NCBI GenBank assembly: GCA_028829895.1
Contig: JALGAQ010000009.1
Location: 1,116,001-1,180,000 of the forward strand
Origin: Sinotaia quadrata
Lineage: Eukaryota; Mollusca; Gastropoda; Architaenioglossa; Viviparidae
Reading direction: 5' to 3'
DNA length: 64,000 nucleotides
The translations under genes and the position numbers were made by a program. Shown in pieces: positions 24,325-34,558 of this stretch. Position 1 is the first letter of the stretch; each line of letters starts with the position of its first letter. A model generated the notes under the pieces. It was not told the origin of the DNA. It made no database searches and was given only the letters and a program-made list of their open reading frames with translations.

Positions 24325-25165
24325 TTTCACTGTGTTAGCTTTTGGCTATCTTGAGCGAGCAATATGCTCTTCTTAATCTCCGTTTCACTTCTAAGTTTCC
24401 ACATCCATTTACTGTGACATTATGGGTAATTTTGTTAGCATGACATAATTAGGTGTGGATTTTGAGACATTTGATCACCAGTAGGCCTTCCACACTGCAG
24501 TGGCAGGTTCCAAAGAAACCAGGCGAATAGTTATGTCAGAAATATTTTGAACACAGTTGCTGCAGAACTCTAGGATGACATTCAAATGAAGTTACGATAA
24601 AATTACCCAATCTCTCTTCATTATGAACTTTTTTGCAATGAAGGTATATTCGAAAAAAGTATGTTTAGCTGACATGATTTTCAGTGAGTACATGAAATTA
24701 CCAATCGCTCTGAAACGTTTCTTCTTCGTAGAAATAATTTACTGCATAAAAATATAGAATACACCGGTTGATGTCAAATGTGTTCGCCAAACTGATGACA
24801 GGCCAATTGGAATTGTTCTTGGGCGTAATACTGCTTGGGTGCTTAAACTGAGGTAGGTACCAGCATGTTATTCGAGCTTAGCTTATTCGTTTCTTAAAGT
24901 AAAGTATGTATTTCATTGCTCTACCTTGGCACAAGAGATGTCAAACCTCGATATGCAATATCTGTCAGGGCTTATTTATAAAGTGGTTGATTCATAACGT
25001 TCTCTAGGTGTATGTATTCACCATACCATAAATTAAGTATGACAGAAGAAGCATATTACCCAAATCATTGAATAATATCGGTTGATGAGGAAAAATACTT
25101 GCAGATCACGATTCGTCTATTCGTGATAAATATAATATATGAACCACTTGAAACTCACCTACTAG
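24325..25165. other. Unassigned, includes repeat R6 copy 1
   Basis: 24770-24855 shares TGTCAAxxxxxxxGTGT.CGCCAA, CTG.TGACA and GTTATTCTTGGGxGTAATACT-like blocks with 41510-41590, a low-copy dispersed repeat. The rest is unrecognised. Confidence 0.4.
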
Positions 25166-25171
25166 ATTTTC

Positions 25172-25354
25172 AGTTCGTCGAGATATCAAAAGCAGACTCT
25201 GTTACACGTGGTTTCAATATTGAAACTGAAAAGGGAAGAAGATGACTTATCGAAAGAAAAACGATTTACAGTTGGCCTTGAGACAACAACTCGCGAAAGA
25301 AATATCAAGGAAATTGAAGAAGAAAATGAGGATAATATTTATGTCGTATTTTAA
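25172..25354 (+). CDS. Possible terminal exon, charged protein
   Basis: A strong acceptor-like site (CTAGATTTTCAG, 25160-25171) opens a frame of about 60 codons to a TAA at 25352-25354. The peptide is strongly charged, with KLKREEDDLSKEKRFTVG in the middle and RNIKEIEEENEDNIYVVF at the C-terminus, the latter predicted to be helical or coiled. I do not recognise the family. A second open frame in the same exon (from ATG at 25240) is also Lys-rich, so the frame is not certain. The (TTA)n tract lies 50 bp downstream. Confidence 0.3.
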   Translation, partial: SSSRYQKQTLLHVVSILKLKREEDDLSKEKRFTVGLETTTRERNIKEIEEENEDNIYVVF

Positions 25355-25404
25355 CCTTTGCTATTGGCTGAAACTCCATTTAATTTGAGATCAGTAAAGA
25401 AGTA

Positions 25405-25406
<2 letters not shown>

Positions 25407-25462
<56 letters not shown>
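25407..25462. repeat. (TTA)n microsatellite, about 18 units
   Basis: A clean ATT/TTA run in the opposite sense to the other tracts (TAA on the minus strand). Confidence 0.95.
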
Positions 25463-25469
25463 CAAAACA

Positions 25470-26435
25470 AAGAGCAAAATAGAAGCAGTCAATAAGCAAA
25501 TTTATTTCTTAAATTAAAAAAAGAACTTAGAAATTTTTAACAAATACAATTTAGTCCCAAGCTGTGAGTGTTTTCTCACCATCAAATTGTGCTACAAGGT
25601 CCATCACTAAAGAAGTTCACAACATGGGACTCATGCTAGAAAAATAAACTGCTCTGTTAGGTTAAAAGAGATCCGACACATGCCCACTCGAATCTATCCA
25701 CAACTTTTGTAAGGCTAATGCGATATTGACCCACGATTTTTATACTTACTACTTTTAATATCACCTAAAATCTGTCTCGAATGGACGGACAAGTATAACC
25801 TATACGTTAAAACACCCAATTGATAAATTTACACATAGTGGCTCACACCCCAGGTCTGATTCGAACACGGACCTTTCATATTGTTGTGAATACACTTAAG
25901 AATTTCGCTATTGAATCTTGCTAACCGCCTAACATTCATACTCGATAGTAGAGAAACAGTAATAGACGATTCGTGCTGAATGGTAGCTACAAAAGTGAAA
26001 GCCGTTTATCTTGATTCCCTGTAAACCGGCTTGCAAACTAGTATTTGGTTATTTGATTTATTTGGTTATTTGATAACGTTTGATCTCTGGACTATTCATG
26101 ATGTCCACCTGGATTTTCGGACACCAGCCCTAAGTTTGGGTCAACAAGACGCGATGCAGATGATGCTGATACCGAATAAGGACGCTCGATGATACGACGT
26201 TGCTCACTTTGGAAACAACTTGCTCACCACTTGAGTCGCTTCTCCTGCAAAGACCAGCTTCAAATGACTACCATCCATTGACGCACCAACATAAGAGTAT
26301 TTTGAACATAATGCAAGCATCGCAAAATGCGGATTCATTCAAAGTATCAACGAAAATCCGGTGACACTTCAAAGATTTCGTCACTTTAAGCAAACATACT
26401 TTTGCAATTCACCGAAGTTTATCCAGTTTCTATTT
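25470..26435. other. Unassigned, includes tRNA-like block
   Basis: On the minus strand 25840-25960 contains B-box-like GTGTTCGAATCAGACC with an upstream GTTAGCAAGATTC-type A-box candidate, so a SINE head is possible. No hammerhead core follows. The remainder is unrecognised. Confidence 0.35.
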
Positions 26436-26502
26436 TCTCAATTGTATCCTATCGAATTAGCACATATTCCTATAGTTTCAATAATGCCCATGTCCACATC
26501 TA

Positions 26503-26602
26503 NNNNNNNNNNNNNNNNNNNNNNNNNNNNNNNNNNNNNNNNNNNNNNNNNNNNNNNNNNNNNNNNNNNNNNNNNNNNNNNNNNNNNNNNNNNNNNNNNN
26601 NN
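26503..26602. other. Assembly gap (100 N)
   Basis: Exactly 100 undetermined bases, the conventional length for a gap of unknown size. It falls inside the CR1-like ORF2, so sequence of unknown length may be missing. Open frames running through it are not interpretable. Confidence 0.99.
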
Positions 26603-26724
26603 TTCTTCCAGTTTATTCATTAAACACTGTGCATTTGTGTACAAGTATTTGAGTACCTTTTTATCTAAAAGTGTTGGGCTAGGGGAAATGAGTATATTGC
26701 CGACCCCTGGTGAGCCGGTGAACC

Positions 26725-27150
26725 TTAGTTTTTTTGACACGATGACTGTTTTGTCGATATTGCTACTGGGATCCTTTTGTTCCTGTACTGATGGATCAGC
26801 AGCATTTGTTTCTGTTTGTGTGGGAACGGTGGTTCGCTGTGAACACAATCGCACCTTCCTAGGCAATCCGTACGGGTGTTTCTTACAGCTTTTACGAACG
26901 CATCTACCATATCGTGCGATTGTAGTATAACCTTCATTGGTCTTGGGCCATCACCAAGATATTTAGGATTTTTGGAATGCGGAATATTTTTGTGGCTACG
27001 ACGTTCTCTATATGGGTCGTTTCCACAATGAATTTCCACTGTTTGACATCGTGGGTTTGCTGTGCGTGGGCTTCGGAATTCGCAAACCAATTCTGGAACA
27101 CCTAGGAGGATTATGCTCCTCCCTTCCTCGGCTCTTCCTTTTTGATGCAA
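26725..27150 (-). pseudogene. LINE ORF1 protein, second RRM-like unit
   Basis: Continues ORF1 after a frameshift. HQKGRAEEGRSIILLGVPEL starts a new unit and NPKYLGDGPRPMKVILQSHD followed by MVDAFVKAVRNTR closely resembles the GKPRQAKVILNNQKDMEDVL stretch of the previous unit. So ORF1 appears to contain two related RRM-like repeats, followed by a Cys/Gln-rich C-terminus. Confidence 0.55.
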
Positions 27151-27159
27151 ATCTTTTTT

Positions 27160-27420
27160 CTACGGTCTCTCCCAGAAGGGAACATCGGCGTATACATGTA
27201 TTTTAATATTGTCGTGTATTCGAAGGAGGCGTGCTGACAGTAATACATCTTCCATATCTTTTTGGTTATTCAGTATTACTTTAGCTTGCCTAGGTTTTCC
27301 GCTATTCGAGGAGTCTGGCTTCCTTCTTAGACGTATGATAGTTTTCGGCTTGATGTTTTCCAAGCCAATGAGATCGCACATTTGAGACCATTCCTTTAAC
27401 TCATGCTGCCTCTGAGCGTA
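27160..27420 (-). pseudogene. LINE ORF1 protein, first RRM-like unit
   Basis: Encodes CDLIGLENIKPKTIIRLRRK, a Ser/Asn linker, then GKPRQAKVILNNQKDMEDVL and RIHDNIKIHVYADVPFWERP. The pattern (LxR.G+.RP.KV.L .. ..D...L..A+.L+.. .I.V..D.P..ER) is that of RNA-binding ORF1p of CR1/Rex-type LINEs. The open frame ends at 27160 by frameshift. Confidence 0.65.
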
Positions 27421-27760
27421 AAGTAGGATATCACTAGATTAAGGTATATTGGAGCATATAACTGAACTTCAACAAACACAGTATCTATCACACAATCTTA
27501 AACATCAGAAATCCTCAGGTTAAAACAAATATCTTCGGTTGAACATTTGAACCAAGAAAGAAAAACTCAAGTTTTATCATGAAGCCAATTCTAACCAACA
27601 TTTTATGGTTATTTTCTCTCCACATAATCATGCTCGATATAATTTCCATCATTTTTTTATTTATTTTATATGTCTTTTAACCAATCTGCGCCAAAAACTT
27701 ATCACTTCTATTGTACAATCGAAAGAAAAACAATTTGAAAAATTGATACGTTAACGTTGT
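27421..27760. other. Unassigned spacer
   Basis: AT-rich sequence between the LINE 5' end and the inverted repeat arm. Nothing recognisable. Confidence 0.35.
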
Positions 27761-27764
27761 TGCG

Positions 27765-28465
27765 CTTTCCGCTAGGAGATTTATCAAATCGATCATTACG
27801 TTTTGCTTGGCGCCAATACACTCGATTCTCTCTAAGTCACATATTTCAGTCACTCGATTTAGGTCAGGTAGTGCACAAAAACTCATAAATTATTGATCAG
27901 AACAAGAGGACGACAGATCATGGCGTGGTCACTGACCTTGAGAAATGCAGGCACATGTCTGACTGCATAACTCAACCACATAGTGCAAACCAATCAGCTG
28001 TCCAATCGGACGACTAGGCCAGGATCAGCCAGGATCGAAAGCTCGGTAGTTCGGGATTGGTTCGCAGTCAGGATGATTCGAATAGCGTGCCTGAGTGCAG
28101 TCATGGCAGGATAGCGTCACAGTTTGAACGTGGGGATTGGGAACTCGGTCGAGAAAGTTGGCAGGATTGAGAATAGGGAAATCGCTTGATTGCAATAATG
28201 AAAATAGCATTAGTGTCAAAGTGTGGAAAAATAGGCTGGGTATATTGGCTGAATAAGAACGAGATAATACAGCATGGTAAAGAAAGAGTAAATTTGAAAT
28301 ATTGAGTTGGCACTGCTCAGCAGAATGAATTATACAAATTTTGATTTTCAATAAAGCTATTGCTGGTTTGTTATCCAACATTGATTGTGCATTAGCCAAT
28401 CAGTTTGTCACAATGCTCCTGTTCGATATCATTCGAACAGTATTTGGTTTCATTTAATTTTTTCA
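27765..28465 (-). repeat. 0.7-kb inverted repeat R8, left arm
   Basis: Near-identical, in reverse complement, to 34559-35278 over about 0.7 kb: ATGAAACCAAATACTGTTCG at the distal end and CTAGCGGAAAGCGCA at the proximal end. A 124-codon minus-strand frame (28025-28399; starts MANAQSMLDNKPAIALLKIK, hydrophobic, Ser/Leu-rich) is shared with the other arm, where it is 106 codons, but I recognise no domain. Length and lack of coding fit a solo LTR or a non-autonomous element. No TG..CA ends could be fixed by eye. Confidence 0.85.
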
Positions 28466-29825
28466 AAGTTCGTTATTTATATAACGAATGACGGAAACTG
28501 CACCCAGAAAACCGTTTATAAGATGAACTTGTCAGTGGACAAGGACGGGGGATTCTTTGTTACAAGGACCTTCGTAAGCGGGATTTCAAATCACTAGTCA
28601 TCAATCAATCATACTGCTAGGCGAACTCAGTAAGTCGTAACAGTTATCGAGACCAAGGCACAGACAGTGACCGTGTGATTTTACACAAATCCAAAGACAG
28701 CTCGCGAATTTCGGCTCATAGAGAGCTTGCCCATTCTAATTTAGGTCCATCACTCTCACATAACGTATGTGATCAAATGAAACAACAAGTCCGCAGACTG
28801 ATGTACACTGCAACCACCAATAACGTTTATCGAGACGTTACTCGAAGTAACTCGCAGAATACTGAGCAATTTTCATCACTGACGAGTTACTGATCACTTA
28901 AAACGCATTCTACAACTTTCAAATCAAATCGTTGAATATCTCCATGATCCAAGCTGAATGTACTCTCTCAGTTCCTTAAGATAACCATATCTGTGATCAG
29001 CTAGATTCGAGTTGGTTTGCAATCAAGAATGGCTTAAATTTCAGGCAAGTAGAAGACTGTCTACTGTGTCGTCACCCGAACTGGTAGCAATGCACTACAA
29101 TCGTTATATAAGGGTAAATCTTAAACCTGGTCGGATATCATATACTTATTATAGGTGTCTGATGAAAGACGAAAACAATAAAAGTTAAGTGCTGAAAATT
29201 GTCTCTACATGGCCATGGCCGTATTAACATGCCATCACTCGGATGCAGACAAAGAAGCTATTAACAACAACAGAGTTAAAAATAAACATCTTCAGGACTC
29301 GGAAGAATATTACAATATTCGCCAGATTATCTAAAAAAAGCTATACAGCCACTTTCGAATCAGCCTAGCGGATTTTTGCTTCGAAAAAGCTATTTTCGGA
29401 AACTCAGGTAAACGTCCGACAGTGCGATCGATATGTGCCATCGTATAGGCAGCAGTGATCGATTGGTTGGGTAGTACATTGGCGAATGATGTCTAGCAGC
29501 TAAATTTGGTGTTTTTCAACACACGAAGATCGATGTTTGTGGAATGGGTTATAATTGAAATAACAGTCTGGAGAGAACGAGTGTAAGGTTGATTAAATCA
29601 GACTTAAATTTAACTATTTTTTAAATCCAGTTGACTTTAGAGATAGCAACTGAATGTTTGACCGTCTTTGCCATTGCCGTTGGTTTTCTTCAGTCTATCC
29701 ACAAAATATATGTTTGTCACCCGGATATCTCATTTATTTATTTATGCCCTAACTTTTAGTCATGTACAGTCATTTGATTTATGATTTATCACCACATTTA
29801 GCATCCCTTTTTGACGTCTTTCATG
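28466..29825. other. Unassigned non-coding DNA
   Basis: No gene recognised. 29155-29180 (CTGATGAAAGACGAAAAC, then AATAAAAG) has the wording of a retroelement 3' end. Confidence 0.35.
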
Positions 29826-29829
29826 AATA

Positions 29830-30025
29830 TATGATAGATAATAGATTAATAATATAGATTAATAATAGATTAATAATAGATTAATAATATAGATTAAATA
29901 GATTAATAATATTATATATATAATAATATAATATATATATATATAATATATATAATAATAATATATATATATATATTATATATATTAATAAATATTAATA
30001 TATTAATATAAATTAATATTATTAT
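29830..30025. repeat. AT-only minisatellite and (TA)n
   Basis: Units of AATAGATTAAT (about 11-18 bp, 29830-29915) grade into TATATA/TAATATA runs. Composition is essentially A+T. It is prone to cruciform formation and assembly error. Confidence 0.95.
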
Positions 30026-30029
30026 TATT

Positions 30030-31255
30030 GTCCGAAAAGTAATCCTGCCATTTAATGTGCAAGGTTAATTAGATGTTCCGTAGGTGAACACGTTGAGTTT
30101 TCGTTGATAGTGTGAGTACAGCCTCCATCCATTTTTCGCATAGAATCAGGATGAGATACGATTCACAAATCGTTCTATGTAAGGTCTATAGAAATAGATT
30201 AAAATCTCACGCATTCTAGCATTGGACTCAGCGTAGACATGTGAAATCACATTAAGCTCTGCGATACAAACCTAAACTCGTAGAATACCGTCTTTTTTGT
30301 CACAGATGCAAAACAGTCTGAATAAATGAAGTTCCAGAATTTTCGTTTGAAATTAAATTTCACAAAGTATACAAGTCGGTCGACTTGTTATTGGTCCCCG
30401 TCACTGTTGATAAGTTGTAGAACCCTTTGGTCTGTTTAATCCAAGGGGTTACATTTTCAACGATCAGAACTTTTACCCACTGGCTTGATCCAAAAGACGA
30501 CCCAAGTTATGGTTACAGTGACCCAGCCTGGATTCTAACTATAGGTAATCTAATAGTTTGTATCCTTAGATTACATTGCGTATGTCCTCTGTGCGCTTAA
30601 AAATGAGTTCTAACCGTGCGGCATCATCGCTCACTCGGGTGGGAAAAATCCCACAGCGACAACATTGTTTTACTAAGGACAAGCCATGGAACATTTAACG
30701 TGTTATGTATCGCCCAGCCACCAAAACGAAGAAACTCGAATGCAAGTATTTTTTGGCGTTTGAATCGTACAGATACCTAGGATAGCACACTAGGCATTTC
30801 GAATCATTCTTTAACGATCGGTACCGATTCAATGCGCATCGAAGTAAGGTCCATCCCTCCTCATCGTGGCGCGACGGTGGCAACCATGTTACGATGGCCG
30901 ATCGTGCATGGGCTAACGGGGCCTTGGCGGTGGTGGATTCCCAACTGGCAATCGGGTTTCCTATAAAGTGTCACATGAGCCTGATGATAGTGCCATGACA
31001 TGGCGTGTGTTTCTCGCCACAAAAGGGTTCTCATGCCACGAGAGTACATCGTACTCCCAAATGGCGTATGAGCCTTCAAAGGTCACCGACAACCATCTAC
31101 ACTGCTGCCTTGCAGATGGCACTTGGATGTGCAAAGGCTAGAGGTGCGTTCTCCTAACAGAACGCCGGATGATGAGGGGACATCAGCTGTACTAAATCCC
31201 CAAGAAACACCATTAAAGCCGGCTCATCCTCGAGAAGGAGTCAGCCGCAGTAAAG
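30030..31255. other. Unassigned non-coding DNA, relatively GC-rich
   Basis: 30640-31250 is noticeably less AT-rich than its surroundings. 30795-30850 (ATTCTTTAACGATCGGTACC, GATTCAATGCGCATCGAAGT) resembles 34436-34480, so part is dispersed repeat. No protein was recognised. Confidence 0.35.
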
Positions 31256-31257
31256 TA

Positions 31258-31505
31258 GGTAAGAATCATGGGTAAGCAACGGTTCGCCTCATAGTTTCTG
31301 CTTCAGTCACGGAATAGCTATAAATCATGGTAGATACTACTGAATTCGGAAGGCTTTTTGTTTGCATTCAGGGCGAGTACAAGACCGGTTACTGGCTTAT
31401 TAGCCGTCATCAGTTGTACATACGTGCCTGATTGCACACAGAGTCCCGGATGTGTACCGAACGCTCAACTCGGCTTCCGTTAGATCACAATACGAAGGTC
31501 AAGTG
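31258..31505 (-). mobile_element. Hammerhead SINE, family S1, copy at 31.4 kb
   Basis: Minus-strand element. A tRNA-like head lies at about 31500-31425 (an A-box-like AAGCCGAGTTGAGCG and a degraded B box GTGTGCAATCAGG). The hammerhead follows at 31419-31377, and a tail runs through GAATTCAGTAGTATC to about 31258 (CGTTGCTTACCCATGATTC). Homologous blocks occur at 34250-34400 (minus) and 35880-36075 (plus). Confidence 0.65.
31377..31419 (-). ncRNA. Hammerhead ribozyme, type I, core substituted
   Basis: Minus-strand order: stem I GTACAA, core CTGATGA (31413-31407), stem II GGCT-AATA-AGCC (31405-31394), core GTA in place of GAA, palindromic stem III ACC/GGT (31389-31384), cleavage triplet GTC ending at 31383, and stem I return TTGTAC. 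Stem I is a perfect 6 bp. One core base (the second of GAA) is changed, and the pair closing stem II next to the core is C.A, so activity is doubtful. Confidence 0.65.
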
Positions 31506-31509
31506 TGAG

Positions 31510-32185
31510 CATCTACACAAGCACTATCCAGACCAAATGCCATCTCAAAATTGGCACAGGCCAACAGAAACCGGATAACCCTGAGTGCTGATTGGGCCTT
31601 TCATCGTAAATTAAGAGTGGTTGTGATTCGCGGCATAATCGAAGCTGACCTATACTTGCAAAGGAGTTAGAATAAACAAGGTGAGCAGTGTGCCAATGAT
31701 GAACAGCGTTCCTCGCATGTTAGACAGTTGATATTCAGAGCCACAACACGGTGCTGTACACACACACACTTCTAGATCCCAATGACTTGTGGTTTCAGCT
31801 AGATAGAAAAATGGTGTTTGAGCAATAAAAGTTCACATTCATTTTCGTAATAAAAATAAATCCTGTTTCACATGCTATTCAATTTAGACAATAATTTATC
31901 ACTCGAGAGGGCTTTTGTTACAGTCAGCAATTTCTCGCCACGACAATGCAATCTGAGTTGAACGCCATTTTAAAAATCGAAAAGCTGCACAAGAAACTGT
32001 TAAAAGTCGACAAACACAATCACGGAGTAATCTTGTTGGTGCGATTCATTCTCCACAACGTCCAAAAAACGGGGAAAACGCAAAAAACAGACATAGTCTG
32101 TAGCACGTAACCGCGGGGAACTTCAATGCGAAAAAAATAAGAAGGCAAATATAGGACAGATTGTATGGATTTGGTAATTTGGTTT
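31510..32185. other. Probable 3' flank of the ceramide synthase gene
   Basis: Lies downstream (minus strand) of the stop codon at 32192 and so should hold the 3' UTR. I see no perfect AATAAA on the minus strand close by, so the polyadenylation site is not located. Confidence 0.3.
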
Positions 32186-32191
32186 CCGGGA

Positions 32192-32413
32192 TCACAATTG
32201 CTTTTTCATAGAGGGTCCTGTTCCGTTACTAACGACCGCCTTCGGCTTCACCGCTGCCACATCATTGTCACGAGTGTAACCATTGATCTTTGCGGCTGAA
32301 TGGCGTCTAGTCCCATGGGGCACCTCACTAGCCTCGAGTTCGCTTTCGTCTCGAATATCGGAAAGTTCTTTTACTTGACCAGTAACGATTTTGTACACGA
32401 GAAGAACGATGAA
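32192..32413 (-). CDS. cers: Ceramide synthase, terminal coding exon
   Basis: Ceramide synthases N-acylate sphingoid bases in the ER membrane. This exon gives the end of the last membrane helix and the cytosolic tail: FIVLLVYKIVTGQVKELSD, an acidic IRDESELEASE stretch, then a Lys-rich C-terminus ending PSMKKQL. The family signature at this point is helix, then TGK, then an acidic D.RSD.EE cluster, which fits. A textbook acceptor (CCCCCCTTTCTCAG) precedes codon TTC at 32413. The phase (0) joins exactly to the exon at 36462-36615, so the spliced product reads ..LHIYWFL-FIVLLVYKI... The exon is 74 codons including the stop and shows no lesion. Confidence 0.8.
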   Translation of the reverse strand, partial: FIVLLVYKIVTGQVKELSDIRDESELEASEVPHGTRRHSAAKINGYTRDNDVAAVKPKAVVSNGTGPSMKKQL

Positions 32414-32653
32414 CTGAGAAAGGGGGGATAGAAATGACAGGTGAAAGGATTGCTGCAAGCTGGCAATTATGAAATTACAACACAATTATGTTTTCTAGTT
32501 GATGATGACTACGTACAGTCGAAAGTTACCAACATATCTGACCGCGAATAAAAGTACAGGGACGCAGAACAGCATTATTCGCTACCAACTGTGAAGCCCA
32601 TATCTTGCTCACTTTTATAAACGCACACGTGTTGTCTATTAACAATTTTATAC

Positions 32654-32654
<1 letters not shown>

Positions 32655-32688
<34 letters not shown>

Positions 32689-32965
32689 TGCTTTATTTAT
32701 CCCAAATGGGATGCATTTTCAGCAAGTTACACGATTTTCCAATATTACAAAAATAAGGTGTTCATCCAGCATATTCTTTTTCACTGTCGTTACATTTCAT
32801 AAATCCGCTCTTTTCAAGGCCATTGTTTTTCTCCAGTTAAACACATCAACTGCGTCTTTATTACTCGTATCGGAATCACATGTAACTGAGTGGTGTTTTT
32901 TTGACCTGTGGCCGAATTGAAGGCTGCGCCAATGCATGATCGACGGTGCGCTATCAAGTTCATGA
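32655..32965 (-). repeat. Short retroposon 3' end, family R2, copy 5, with tail
   Basis: A short (TAA)n run (32655-32687) is followed by ATGCTTTATTTATCCCAAAT, GGGATGCATTTTCAGC, CAGTTAAACACATCAACTGC, ATCGGAATCACATGTAACTG and CTGTGGCCGAATTGAAGGC. On the minus strand it ends in an ATAAATAAAGCA polyadenylation-like context and an (ATT)n tail. Confidence 0.7.
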
Positions 32966-33018
32966 CCTTGAAATTTGGCAATGTTGCAAAAACCTAACCT
33001 TAAATGTACCCAATCTAT

Positions 33019-33110
33019 AGTCCTAAAGATAGCCCTAAAACTGACCCTAACCCTAAAATTAACCATAACCCTGAATAAAAGATTGAACATAACCCTAATC
33101 TCAAACTAAA
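33019..33110. repeat. Degenerate telomere-like (CCCTAA)n tract
   Basis: About a dozen imperfect CCCTAA-type units, including a perfect CTGACCCTAACCCTAAAATT and several ACCCTAA/ACCATAACCCT variants. TTAGGG is the common animal telomere unit. Here it is interstitial, between an R2 element and unassigned DNA. Confidence 0.75.
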
Positions 33111-33114
33111 AATA

Positions 33115-34245
33115 TAAGCTACCCTGTCCCTGATGTAAAACGCGGCCCATTATGCAACTCAACAGATTGATAAACTATTTTAAGGGGAAAAAATCTTGAA
33201 AACTCGAGAAGACAGAGCTTGATAACCCAAGAAAGACAAGTCTAATATAAAATCTGAGGGAAATATCCACATACTGCCGTCTTGTGATTACAAAGACCAA
33301 ATGAGTAACCTCGAACCGAATCCGAATGAAGACGGGAGAATCATTCGTTTAAAACTCCCATGAAGTTTCGTGACTTTTTTCATGGAAGCCAACTTATCCT
33401 CACAGAGAGGTAGTCGCATTAAAACAAGTAGAAATTGACTGAGATGGTCATGTAACAACGTGGAGAAAAGTGGCTTCTTGGGAAGCTGACCTAAGTAAAT
33501 AAGAGTGATATGGGACAGTAAAAGAATAAAACTAGCTGCTGCTCCTATTCAATCGACCTCTCATCGGGTGGGCTGCCTTTGAGAGCAGATTATTCGCTGG
33601 CTTGAAAATAGGGTGGGGCAAAGACGTCTAGAATGGATGTTCATGATAGCTCTCCACAGAATTCCTGCTACTTTCAGTGAATTTCTAATTACAGACTGTG
33701 CCGCATTTGCATGGCTCTTAAGCCGCCCTTTTGTATCACTCCTTCATTTAAGGATGCCCTGTTACCCACCTGCCTCGAGTCGGTTCGATAGAGCCACAAA
33801 TGTATCGTGCCTAAAACCGGAACGAAACCAGAAACACGTCTGATGAAAAACGCTGGAAACGGAACGCGGTTCCCATCGCTCTGTTAATTCAAAATGCTCT
33901 TACCCTGTCTCAAATCCAGGCTATCCACGTGGTCTGTGTTGCTTTTGTCTGACTCATAACAGACTGACGCCCTTATCACATGACAGAGTCTACAATTTGA
34001 AACCATTCGCGAACCGTCCACAGAAATATCCCACAAACCATGCTTTGAGCCAATCTGAAGCCCGTTTCTGCACGTATTATTGTTATACACTTGTTATTAT
34101 GCTTCCCATAAACTTCACGCGTTCCGTAAAACTATCCAAGTTATCTTTCAGTATGAGCACGAAATGTGCTGAGGATCTCCGTAAGTTACGTTGATGGTTG
34201 CGACATTTGCTGTGGGAATAGGTGGGAGCATCTTGAAACCGCAGA
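33115..34245. other. Intronic DNA, unassigned
   Basis: No gene recognised. 33840-33865 (CTGATGAAAAACGCTGGAAA) has retroelement-tail wording. Confidence 0.35.
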
Positions 34246-34405
34246 TGATAGTACTGAATTCGGAAGGCTTTCTGTTGACATTCATGTGAATCACAACAGT
34301 GCTTCATGCAATATTACCCGTCATCAGTTGTACACATATGTCTGATTGAACACACAAAAAACCTCCCGAGCTTATGCATCGATGACGTTCATCGGCAAGT
34401 ATAGG
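34230..34405 (-). mobile_element. Hammerhead SINE, family S1, degenerate copy
   Basis: Minus-strand relative of 31258-31505. A B-box-like TGTGTTCAATCAG at about 34353-34341, stem I GTACAA, core CTGATGA (34327-34321), then sequence in which stem II is lost, and a GAA without its following A. The 3' end CAGAAAGCCTTCCGAATTCAGT matches (in pieces) the other copies. Confidence 0.5.
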
Positions 34406-34435
34406 TACTGATAAGGACACGCTATAAGCTTGGAA

Positions 34436-34558
34436 CAATTATTTAATGATCTGCACAGATTCAGTGCGCAACGAAATATGGGTAAACAACCGTTTACATC
34501 AAAGGTTCTAATTTAAAGTCTAATTCCACATAACAAGACAGAATTATAAATCATGAAA
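34436..34558. repeat. S1-associated repeat fragment
   Basis: ATTCAGTGCGCAACGAAATA and GGGTAAACAACCGTTTACAT match sequence at 30820-30850 and 31268-31290 and, inverted, 36070-36098. It is a detached part of the same dispersed repeat. Confidence 0.45.

Larger units (their letters stand above)
26440..27420 (-). mobile_element. CR1-like LINE: ORF1 and start of ORF2
   Basis: A minus-strand non-LTR element. From about 27420 down it encodes an ORF1 protein (27160-27381 and 26725-27150, frame-shifted relative to each other), then the start of the ORF2 endonuclease: KKLRFTGSPGVGN followed by KVLKYLYTNAQCLMNKLEE at 26603-26665, the NA(R/Q)SL motif that opens APE endonucleases of CR1/Jockey-group elements. 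The sequence is then lost in the 100-N gap, and what follows cannot be aligned with confidence. Confidence 0.7.

Noticed and set aside
26361..26930. 189-codon plus-strand frame across the N gap
   Set aside because: Antisense shadow of the CR1-like LINE, and a third of it is undetermined sequence.
29150..29185. Hammerhead at CTGATGAAAGACGAAAAC
   Set aside because: There is no room for stem II and no stem I partner. The wording fits a retroelement 3' end. The same applies to 33841 and 63499.
30965..31040. Hammerhead at CTGATGA near 30976
   Set aside because: A strong GCCAT/ATGGC stem follows the core string, but there is no GAA(A) after it and no consistent stem III.
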